This document shows positions 1-6,628 of a stretch of DNA of 12,745 bases, piece after piece. Under the pieces are notes generated by a model that was given only the letters and a program-made list of their open reading frames with translations, ran no database searches and was not told the origin of the DNA. This DNA comes from JAKBCQ01 sp021807585 (GTDB taxonomy: Bacteria > Planctomycetota > Planctomycetia > Isosphaerales > Isosphaeraceae). Position 1 is the first letter of the stretch. Every line of letters starts with the position of its first letter. The position numbers and the translations under genes were made by a program. The DNA is taken from contig DAHWFG010000592.1 of assembly GCA_027325115.1 (NCBI GenBank), forward strand, positions 1 to 12,745. Direction: 5' to 3'.

Positions 1-580
1 AAAGGCTCGCTCCGGTCGCCGCGCGAACGATCGGACGGCGGGCGGGGTCGTCGACTTTGATCGCAAGATCGCCCCCCGGTTCGTTCGCCGTTACGACGAT
101 CGCGTAATGCGATTCGGCGCGGCGATCGAGCGCATTCACCCCAAGTTCGATCCAACCCGGCTGGAACGCCTTGCGATACGCCTTGAAAGTCGATCCTCCC
201 GCTTTTAGCGTCCATTCGGCCTTGCGGAAGCCGCGATCGCCAAGCCAAAACGGCGCGTAACGAGGGTCGGCGATGATCGTCACGATTACCGATTTATCAA
301 CATATAATCGCATCAGGCCACGGCCGAGATCTCGCCGTTCGCGCGTCGAAAGCTCGGCCAATAAACGATCGCCGTGCTCGACAAGAGCGTTAAGCTCGGC
401 GATCGAGCGTCGCCGGGAGAGCCTTTCGCCGATTTCATCAAGCGTGACACGATACGGCGGGGTTAAGGTCGAGCCCGTGCCGGAATCGTCCAAACCCGAT
501 CGACCCAAGCCGAAATACCCGACGCCGAGCCCCGCGGCGACGACCGCCAAGCCGATTGCAAGCCTCACGAGCCTGATCAT
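1..580 (-). CDS. Membrane-anchored protein of unknown function, partial (C-terminus beyond window)
   Basis: An open frame on the minus strand starts at ATG 580..578 and stays open for 193 codons to the left edge, so the C-terminus is missing. The protein begins MIRLVRLAIGLAVVAAGLGV, a short basic stretch and one hydrophobic segment (about residues 3-25) that fits a signal anchor or uncleaved signal peptide. Next comes a charged, probably helical region (about 45-90), then a Trp/Tyr/Gly-rich part (about 95-180) with alternating hydrophobic residues that looks like beta structure. A weak GGAG lies 9 bases before the ATG. The frame continues upstream of the ATG without a stop I noticed, but the hydrophobic segment right after the ATG supports this start. 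I do not recognise the family. It is divergent from the MBOAT gene and shares the 581..773 intergenic region with it. Confidence 0.72.
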   Translation of the reverse strand, partial: MIRLVRLAIGLAVVAAGLGVGYFGLGRSGLDDSGTGSTLTPPYRVTLDEIGERLSRRRSIAELNALVEHGDRLLAELSTRERRDLGRGLMRLYVDKSVIVTIIADPRYAPFWLGDRGFRKAEWTLKAGGSTFKAYRKAFQPGWIELGVNALDRRAESHYAIVVTANEPGGDLAIKVDDPARRPIVRAATGASL

Positions 581-680
581 CGCGTCGACTCCGTTCCCGA
601 TCGCGCGGATTCCATTCCGAGCCGCGTCGCGTACCGCTCTTGTAACAGATCGAGAGCGCGCGTCCCATCCCGACTTGCAC

Positions 681-708
681 TTGACCCTCCCAGGCTCTCG
701 GCTATGCT
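681..708 (+). promoter_or_regulatory. Candidate sigma70-like promoter for the MBOAT operon
   Basis: TTGACC (681..686) and TATGCT (703..708) are separated by 16 bases, close to the consensus -35/-10 layout. Transcription would begin near 715, giving a leader of about 60 bases before the ATG at 774. The site lies in the 193-base region between the divergent genes. I saw no other structure there and no clear promoter for the leftward gene. This is motif matching only. Confidence 0.4.
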
Positions 709-773
709 TCGGACCGCGAATGGGATGGCGCCCCGTCGCCTGTGCGCGCCGCGACTTAAGGATCACGCGAGAT

Positions 774-2198
774 ATGTCGTTTTGTTCGCAAAACTTTCTC
801 GTCTTCCTCGGCGTCGTCCTGGCGGCGTATTGGTCGATCGCGTCGACCCGAATCCGGACGATTCTGCTCGTCGCGGCGAGTTTTTGGTTTTACGCGAGCT
901 GGAATCCACGACTCGCCGCGATCGTCTTCGGCTGGTCCACACTCGATTACGCGCTCGGCATAATGCTTGAGGCGATCCCCCGACGGCGCGCCAAACAAGG
1001 CGTTCTAATCGGCGGAATCGCGCTTAATCTCGGTCTTTTAACATATTTTAAGTACACTGGTTTTTTGATTGATTCGATCGCGAGGGGGCTCGCGGCGATC
1101 GGAGTCGAGCGGTCGTTCGCTTCCGCGAGCGTGATCGCGCCGATTGGAATCTCGTTTTTCACGTTCGAGGCGATCAATTATCTGGTCGACATTCATCGGG
1201 GAAAGATCCGCGCCGAGCGAAATATTTTCTCGTTTCTTTTGTTTATATCATTTTTCCCGCATTTGATTGCGGGTCCGATCGTTCGCGCCGGAGATTTTCT
1301 GCCGCAGATCGGTCGCGATAAACGACGTGATTGGTCGCGAATCCGCCTTGGTTGCGAAATATTTTTGATCGGACTGTTCAAGAAACTGGCGATCGCCGAT
1401 CGGATGGCGATGTTCGCCGATCCCGCGTTCGCCGATCCCGATCGATACCGATCGCACGCTCTCTGGATCGCCGCGATCGCGTACGCGGTTCAAATATATT
1501 GCGATTTTTCGGGTTATACCGATATGGCGATCGGCTGCGCCCATCTCTTCGGCTTCAAACTCAGGCCCAACTTCAACGCTCCGTACGCTTCGCTCTCGAT
1601 CGCCGAGTTCTGGCGGCGTTGGCACGTCTCGCTCTCAACATGGCTGCGTGATTATCTCTTTATTCCTTTAGGAGGAAGCCGCGTATCGTCGATCATAACG
1701 GCGCGCAATTTAATCGTGACGATGACGCTGGGGGGGCTCTGGCACGGGGCGAACTGGACGTTCGTCGCTTGGGGAGTCGTCCACGGTCTCTTGCTCGTCG
1801 CTCATCGATGCTTCCGCGCGTTGCGATCGAACGTCGCGGCGCTCGACCGGAATCTCAAATCGATTCCAGGAATCGTAACATGCTGGTTCTTAACAATATT
1901 AACGATTACGCTGACATGGATTCCTTTTCGGGCCGCTTCGTTTTCGACCGCGATCGCGTTTCTGCGCGGGCTTTTCGTCCCGCACTCGGGGCTCGACGCT
2001 CCCTTGCCGATCGATCGGTTCGCGCTTTTGCTCGCTTTCGTTTTGATCGAGCACTCCCTCCGTGTTTGGAAACCTCGACGAGCGATCGTCGATCGCCTCC
2101 CCGCTCCGGCGATCGGTTTCGGATACGCGGCGCTCGTCTCGATCGCGCTTTTGCTGGCGCCGTCCGAAACCAAAGCGTTTATTTATTTTCAATTTTAA
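774..2198 (+). CDS. MBOAT family membrane O-acyltransferase (AlgI/DltB-like)
   Basis: A 474-residue polytopic protein of the membrane-bound O-acyltransferase family, which moves acyl groups from a cytoplasmic donor to extracytoplasmic polysaccharide or envelope targets. Family landmarks appear in order: the N-terminal SFCSQNFLVFLGVVLAAYW segment, PIGISFFTFEAINYLVDIHR, FPHLIAGPIVRAGDFLPQI, DFSGYTDMAIG, WRRWHVSLSTWLRDYLFIPL (from W280) and GGLWHGANWTFVAWG. His324 in the last motif is the expected catalytic histidine. Length matches AlgI-type members (about 450-500). The frame is open back to 273, but the upstream 167 codons overlap the opposite-strand gene and are Arg-rich, unlike this family. 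ATG 774 gives the typical N-terminus and has AAGGA at 759..763. The stop lies 31 bases before the next gene, suggesting co-transcription. The acylated substrate cannot be told from sequence. Confidence 0.93.
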   Translation: MSFCSQNFLVFLGVVLAAYWSIASTRIRTILLVAASFWFYASWNPRLAAIVFGWSTLDYALGIMLEAIPRRRAKQGVLIGGIALNLGLLTYFKYTGFLIDSIARGLAAIGVERSFASASVIAPIGISFFTFEAINYLVDIHRGKIRAERNIFSFLLFISFFPHLIAGPIVRAGDFLPQIGRDKRRDWSRIRLGCEIFLIGLFKKLAIADRMAMFADPAFADPDRYRSHALWIAAIAYAVQIYCDFSGYTDMAIGCAHLFGFKLRPNFNAPYASLSIAEFWRRWHVSLSTWLRDYLFIPLGGSRVSSIITARNLIVTMTLGGLWHGANWTFVAWGVVHGLLLVAHRCFRALRSNVAALDRNLKSIPGIVTCWFLTILTITLTWIPFRAASFSTAIAFLRGLFVPHSGLDAPLPIDRFALLLAFVLIEHSLRVWKPRRAIVDRLPAPAIGFGYAALVSIALLLAPSETKAFIYFQF

Positions 2199-2229
2199 TG
2201 AATGATACGGATATATTCCGAGGTCCAGG

Positions 2230-5200
2230 ATGATGCGAAACGACGGCGAACAAAGACGGATCGATTCGCCGCGGCCTCGTGTTTCGAACCGAGGAGAGCG
2301 ACCGTCGCGTGCGTTCGATTCGAACCGAGCGGGCGGATTTGATCGTTCTTTGTTCGTGATCTTACCCGCGCTCGTTTTCCTCCAAGGAGTCGTGATCCTC
2401 TCGATTCTTCCGCCGCTGGGCGCGTGGGATGAGGATCAACACATTGGTTATATCGATCACATCAATCGAAACGGACGAGCCCCCGAGCTCGGTCACACCG
2501 TTCTCGCCTATTCACTTATCGATCGTATCGTCGAACTTCCCCACGCACGCGAACAGCTCATTCAGGTGGGTCGATTGGGCGCGATCGATTACCGGTCGTA
2601 TTGGGAGAAACGTGATCGAGGCGAGAAACCAAGCGAACGGAAGCCGGGAACGATCGAACTCTACGAGGCTCAGCACGGATCATTCTATTATCATCTTGCC
2701 GCACCTTTGTACCGTCTCGCAGGCGGCGCCGATTCGCTCAAGAACGCGGTCGGCTGGTTGCGACTCGTCAACGTGCTGCTGACCGCGGCGTCGGTCGTCG
2801 TCGTCATTTGGGGGATCAAGAGCGTCGTCCGGGACGGTCGACTCGCGTCGTGGATCGCGATCGTCGCGGCGCTGCAACCGATGTTTTTATTGAACGGGGC
2901 GCGCGTCGCCAACGACGCTCTCGGAGTCGCGTTCGCCTCGATCACGATCGTCCTTTGCCTCACGATCCCGCGTTCGCCTTTATTCTTAAGATGTTTATTT
3001 ATTGGGATATTTATGGGGCTCGCGGCACGCGCCAAGGCGATTCACTGGGCGTTGCTCCCGTTCGTTTCGTTTGCGCTTCTCGCCGCGGCTTATCAATATC
3101 GCGTAAAATTTAAAATTATCATGATTTATGGATTATTGATCTTGGCCGCGATCGCGGCGACGACGGGGGACGAGGTCGCTTCGAACATGAAACGCTTCGG
3201 CGGGCCGACCGCGATGCAAGAGGCCGTCGTCAATCGCGCCGCGGGGAGGGGTGTCGAACGACAAATCGAGACCGCTCAATCGATCTCCTGGTTCAAAACG
3301 ATCGAGAGTCTGTGGTTTCGCGACGGGCTCTTGATTGCGGGTTGGGAATATTATCAACCGGGACCGAGAATTAAACGAGTTTATGAATTTACTTTATTAT
3401 TAGGACTTGCGGGATGGGGTTGGTCGATCGTCGCGGGGGGCTTGAACGCGGCGAGGCGAAGAAAATCGAAGCCGAGCGACGTTCTCGATTATACGAATCG
3501 GGAAGCGAAGTACGGCGCGAATCTCGACTCGAACGCGAACGCGGGGAACTTGGGCCGACGGGGCGAGTCTTCGCTCTTTGTATCATATCGAATTCCAATC
3601 GCGTGCATGATTCTTATAATAAGCTATATGCTTGCGCTTGCATATCATGTGATTCAATCGAAGCTCGCGTGGGGGCGACCGACGACGAACCCCTGGTACG
3701 GATGCGCGGCGACCCCCTGGCTGATTCTCCTCGTCGTCGCGGGCGCCGCCGCCGGACCTGTGCGGAGATTCGCCGTGCTGATTCCCGCGATTCTGGTCGC
3801 GACGTTCGCGGTCGCGGAATCGACGATTGTCGGCGGATGGATGTGCGTCGGCTATTCGGCGGGAGCGCAGGGCGCCGAATCGTTCGGCCGCCTCGCCGAG
3901 CTCCAGCCCGATTGGCTAGGATCGTCGACGCTCGGCTCGGCAATCGCATTAATCATAGTATTGTATGCAATAATAATATACCGATTTCGATCGACTCCGA
4001 ATCCCGGGCGAGAGCGCGACGAATCGGAATCGGACGGTTCCAGGACGATTCGTCCGGCTTTGGATCGAGGAGTTCGAGGCTTTCAATTCCTCCGGAACGG
4101 CAAACGCCGAGAGCGCATCGACATGCGACGCGTCGAGCCGAGCCGTCGCGCCGAAGGGGATCGTCGCGGCGATCGAAAGCGGCGAGATCGCTCGGCGATC
4201 GCGTTCGGGTTATTTGCTTTTATTATGATGCAAGCGATCGCCGGTGTTTGGTTGCGCTCCGACGCTCGGATCGCCGACCGCGAATTCGGAGTCAAGCTGA
4301 AGCTGCTCGAGGCGAGGATCGCCGAGCGTCCGGGCTCTCCGCTCCTAATCGCGTTGGGAACCTCGCGGATGGCGACGGGGTTCGATCCCGCCTCGACGCG
4401 AACGGACGGGGGATCGAACGAAACCCGCGACAATCCTTTGTTTTTTAACGCATCACTCGTGGGATCGTGCCCCGAGGTGATGAACTTGACGCTCGCTCGC
4501 CTGTTGGCGCGCGGCGTTCATCCCGATGTCGTCGTGATCGAATTTTGGCCGCCGTTTTTCGGCTATGAACGGGGCGTGCGCGATTATCTCGAGCAAACGA
4601 ATCCTGGGGCTCTTTCGTATAAGCAGGCTCGGATACTGGCCGGAGGATTGCGCAAGCCCGAACGCTTTATGAAGCTTTGGTATCAATATCAATCTGCGCC
4701 ATTGTATTATAATCGTTATGCGATTCTTGAGAGCGTTTGGCCGGGTTGGTTTCCGCCTCCCGAGCATCCCGAGCTTCGGTTGCGTTCGATCGCGGCGACA
4801 GGGTGGTGGAGGCCGCACGAATCGGTCGACCCCGCGACGGCGCGCCGCCTCATCGATCAATACAAACTCAAATACGAGAATGAGCTTCGTTCTTTATCGA
4901 TCAAGCCCCAATCCGACCGCGCGCTTCGGGAAATGATCGGCCAATGTCGCAAGAATAAAATTCGCCCCTTGATCGTCTATTTACCCGAGGGGCGCGAATT
5001 CCAGGGTTGGTATTCGAGTTCGTCGCGTCGGGCGATCGAGCGATATCTCGACGATCTGGGAGCGGCCGAACGCGTGGAGATCGTCGACGCTCGCGACTGG
5101 GCGCCCGACGAGACGTTCCTCGACGGCCATCACCTGCTTCCCTCGGGGGCTCGACTCTTTTCGCAACGTTTGGCGGGAGAGGTTTTTGCGCCGATTCTCG

Positions 5201-5262
5201 CGGGCTCGCCGATTCCGCTGCGCGGTACGGCGGCGACGCGCGATCGCGATCAATTCCGTTGA
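2230..5262 (+). CDS. GT-C/DUF2142-like membrane protein fused to an SGNH-hydrolase-like domain
   Basis: This 1010-residue protein has two parts in one uninterrupted frame. Residues about 40-590 form a polytopic membrane domain: a first span at about 40-60, then an acidic WDEDQH motif (D67, E68, D69), an EAQHGSFYYHLAAPLYRL stretch (146-163), and GARVANDALG (223-232). These resemble DUF2142 and other GT-C glycosyltransferase-like proteins, which use polyprenyl-linked sugars outside the membrane. An Arg-rich linker (about 590-654) and another span (about 655-675) lead to a soluble domain with LGTSRM (Ser712, block-I-like) and DGHH (D965...H968, a DxxH motif). That matches SGNH-type proteins that partner MBOAT acyltransferases. 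GAGG at 2220..2223 serves ATG 2230 or 2233. Together with the upstream MBOAT gene it suggests an envelope-glycan acylation module; this is inferred. An internal ATG at 4123 could give the SGNH part alone. Confidence 0.75.
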   Translation: MMRNDGEQRRIDSPRPRVSNRGERPSRAFDSNRAGGFDRSLFVILPALVFLQGVVILSILPPLGAWDEDQHIGYIDHINRNGRAPELGHTVLAYSLIDRIVELPHAREQLIQVGRLGAIDYRSYWEKRDRGEKPSERKPGTIELYEAQHGSFYYHLAAPLYRLAGGADSLKNAVGWLRLVNVLLTAASVVVVIWGIKSVVRDGRLASWIAIVAALQPMFLLNGARVANDALGVAFASITIVLCLTIPRSPLFLRCLFIGIFMGLAARAKAIHWALLPFVSFALLAAAYQYRVKFKIIMIYGLLILAAIAATTGDEVASNMKRFGGPTAMQEAVVNRAAGRGVERQIETAQSISWFKTIESLWFRDGLLIAGWEYYQPGPRIKRVYEFTLLLGLAGWGWSIVAGGLNAARRRKSKPSDVLDYTNREAKYGANLDSNANAGNLGRRGESSLFVSYRIPIACMILIISYMLALAYHVIQSKLAWGRPTTNPWYGCAATPWLILLVVAGAAAGPVRRFAVLIPAILVATFAVAESTIVGGWMCVGYSAGAQGAESFGRLAELQPDWLGSSTLGSAIALIIVLYAIIIYRFRSTPNPGRERDESESDGSRTIRPALDRGVRGFQFLRNGKRRERIDMRRVEPSRRAEGDRRGDRKRRDRSAIAFGLFAFIMMQAIAGVWLRSDARIADREFGVKLKLLEARIAERPGSPLLIALGTSRMATGFDPASTRTDGGSNETRDNPLFFNASLVGSCPEVMNLTLARLLARGVHPDVVVIEFWPPFFGYERGVRDYLEQTNPGALSYKQARILAGGLRKPERFMKLWYQYQSAPLYYNRYAILESVWPGWFPPPEHPELRLRSIAATGWWRPHESVDPATARRLIDQYKLKYENELRSLSIKPQSDRALREMIGQCRKNKIRPLIVYLPEGREFQGWYSSSSRRAIERYLDDLGAAERVEIVDARDWAPDETFLDGHHLLPSGARLFSQRLAGEVFAPILAGSPIPLRGTAATRDRDQFR

Positions 5263-5372
5263 ATCATCAACCCGAACCGAGGGCCGGTTTGAACGGCGAC
5301 ATAACAGCACGGTTGAACCGCTTTCGACACGGTGCGAAAGCCTGCGAAATCCGTTGAGATCGTCACCGCATG

Positions 5373-5393
5373 CGTGATCGAATCGAGATCACG
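5373..5393. other. Inverted repeat with 7-bp arms
   Basis: CGTGATC (5373..5379) and GATCACG (5387..5393) are perfect inverted arms around a 7-base spacer. The site lies in the 216-base gap between the GT-C/SGNH gene and the microprotein gene. It could be an operator, a leader hairpin or chance in a GATC-rich genome. No T-run follows it directly. Confidence 0.35.
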
Positions 5394-5401
5394 ACTGGTT
5401 T

Positions 5402-5425
5402 TCGCGCGCCTTGCGCGATAATTTT
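5402..5425 (+). terminator. Possible intrinsic terminator after the MBOAT/GT-C-SGNH genes
   Basis: TCGCGC (5402..5407), loop GCCTT and GCGCGA (5413..5418) form a short GC-rich hairpin followed by TAATTTT (5419..5425). Stem and T-tract are both short, so this would be a modest terminator. It lies 140 bases past the stop at 5262. The same place also contains GATAAT (5417..5422), which resembles a -10 box about 55 bases before the microprotein start, so it could instead be part of that gene's promoter. I found no convincing -35 box. Confidence 0.3.
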
Positions 5426-5466
5426 GTGAAAGCGAAGTTCCGGGCGTCGGATCGTGTAACTGGGGC

Positions 5467-5472
5467 GGAGGA
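5467..5472 (+). promoter_or_regulatory. Strong Shine-Dalgarno site of the microprotein gene
   Basis: GGAGGA is a near-perfect anti-16S match placed 6 bases before ATG 5479. It is the best ribosome binding site in the window and is the main reason to accept the short frame behind it as a gene. Confidence 0.7.
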
Positions 5473-5478
5473 AACGCC

Positions 5479-5628
5479 ATGGCTCGAATGTTCCGCGGCC
5501 GAGCGTCGATCAAGGCGTCCGACCTGGTCGCTTTATTCATTCTCAGCATGTTCGGCACGATGACGCTTTGCATCATCTTTGCATTGCTCCACGATTTTAT
5601 GGAACATTTCTTTCCGAGTTCGAGTTGA
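5479..5628 (+). CDS. 49-residue single-span membrane microprotein
   Basis: ATG 5479 to TGA 5626..5628 encodes 49 residues. A basic N-terminus (MARMFRGRASIK) precedes a hydrophobic segment at about residues 15-38 (DLVALFILSMFGTMTLCIIF lies within it), then a short tail, HDFMEHFFPSSS, rich in His and Phe. The positive-inside rule predicts the N-terminus in the cytoplasm and the short tail outside. The GGAGGA site 6 bases from the ATG strongly supports translation. It ends 31 bases before the VWA gene, which itself has a weak ribosome binding site, so the two may be co-transcribed and the VWA gene partly translationally coupled. I do not recognise the family. It may be a small membrane subunit or regulator; no function can be assigned. 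Confidence 0.68.
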   Translation: MARMFRGRASIKASDLVALFILSMFGTMTLCIIFALLHDFMEHFFPSSS

Positions 5629-5659
5629 ACGAACTCGGTTCAATCGCGAGACGCCTTCC

Positions 5660-6604
5660 ATGAATCAGTCTCGATCGATTCAAGCGACGCTTTCCGGGCG
5701 ATTGCGAATCGGCTGCGTGATCGTCGCTCTCGTGGTCGCTTCGAGCGCGATCGGTCGAGCCCTCGACGATCGTCCCGCGGAACGATCCGAGCCGGAAGTT
5801 GAAGGTAAAGCTCAAAAGGCTCGTCGACCCGAGAAATCGAAGCCTGAAGCCGAGAAAACGGCGAAAAACCAGCGCGATCCGTCGTCAAAATCAAACGCCA
5901 AGAACGACGAGGAATCGACCGCGGCAAAACCCGCCGCTGACGACGCGAAGCGAAAAGCGACCGATGCGAAGGAAGCGGAAACGCCACGCGCGCCTCGACC
6001 GGCGCGGGTGATCAACCCGCGCGAGCGGAAACGTTCGAGATTTCTCGCTCCACCCGGAGTCGTCGGCGGTTACGACGAGCAGACCGACTGGAATTCGATT
6101 CCCCCGTGGCTTCAGACGTCGTTCTTCGGCGTTCGAGCCAAAGGAAAAACATTCATATATGTAGTTGATTGCTCAGGAAGCATGGCGGAGGGGGACAGGA
6201 TGACGCGCGCCAAAAGCGAATTGCGCAAAACGGTAAGTACGTTACGTTATCCACAGCGTTTTCATGTGATATTTTATAATGATAAACCGCTGGCGATGCC
6301 TGGCGGATCGCCGCGCGTCGCCGACGCGCTTTCGAAGGACGATTTGCTCCGTTGGTTGCGGAACATTGATTCCGACGGCGGCACCGACCCGCGCGAGGCG
6401 ATGGCGATTGCGATCGGTTTCCGCCCCGACGCGATCTTCCTCCTCTCGGACGGCGCCTTCCCCGATCAAACCGCCGAGGCGATCTCCAAGATCAACAAGG
6501 TCAAAACGCCGATCCACTGCGTCGACCTCTCGGGTGGCGCGGGAGGAGACGACCTGGCGCGAATCGCCAAAGAATCGGGGGGTATTTATGTCTTAAGACC
6601 GTGA
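5660..6604 (+). CDS. Secreted or membrane-anchored von Willebrand factor A (VWA) domain protein
   Basis: This 314-residue protein opens with a signal peptide or anchor (basic MNQSRSIQATLSGRLRIG, then a hydrophobic stretch to about residue 36). A low-complexity Lys/Glu/Ala/Arg-rich linker follows (about 40-120), then a VWA domain (about 155-314). The metal-ion-dependent adhesion site is complete: DCSGS (D170, S172, S174), GGTDP (T242, with D243 next) and LSDG (D264). VWA domains bind partner proteins through a bound divalent cation; no catalytic domain is attached. The frame is open back to 5579, but that region overlaps the microprotein gene, and ATG 5660 gives the proper signal sequence, though its ribosome binding site is weak. 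The domain ends close to the stop, so there is no C-terminal anchor. It could be a surface adhesin-like scaffold. The partner is unknown. Confidence 0.88.
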   Translation: MNQSRSIQATLSGRLRIGCVIVALVVASSAIGRALDDRPAERSEPEVEGKAQKARRPEKSKPEAEKTAKNQRDPSSKSNAKNDEESTAAKPAADDAKRKATDAKEAETPRAPRPARVINPRERKRSRFLAPPGVVGGYDEQTDWNSIPPWLQTSFFGVRAKGKTFIYVVDCSGSMAEGDRMTRAKSELRKTVSTLRYPQRFHVIFYNDKPLAMPGGSPRVADALSKDDLLRWLRNIDSDGGTDPREAMAIAIGFRPDAIFLLSDGAFPDQTAEAISKINKVKTPIHCVDLSGGAGGDDLARIAKESGGIYVLRP

Positions 6605-6628
6605 ACGATCTTACGTAATTTATGATTG

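Noticed and set aside
273..773. In-frame N-terminal extension of the MBOAT protein by 167 residues
   Set aside because: The extension is Arg/Ser/Pro-rich, lies antisense to the leftward membrane-protein gene and is unlike MBOAT N-termini. ATG 774 gives the typical start and has its own ribosome binding site.
1412..1441. 15-base tandem duplication (14 of 15 identical) in the MBOAT gene encoding FADPA-FADPD
   Set aside because: An Asp-Pro-rich stretch like this is common at this place in MBOAT proteins, so the DNA repeat probably reflects protein sequence plus codon bias, not a recent duplication.
3414..4448. 344-residue plus-strand frame inside the GT-C/SGNH gene
   Set aside because: It is a highly Arg-rich shifted-frame translation of GC-rich coding DNA. 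The main frame carries the membrane spans and motifs.
5579..5659. 27-residue N-terminal extension of the VWA protein
   Set aside because: It overlaps the microprotein gene and would put a polar stretch before the signal peptide. ATG 5660 fits a secreted protein.
6605..6628. Bidirectional terminator between the convergent VWA and nagA-like genes
   Set aside because: The 24-base gap contains AT-rich sequence but no hairpin I could pair.
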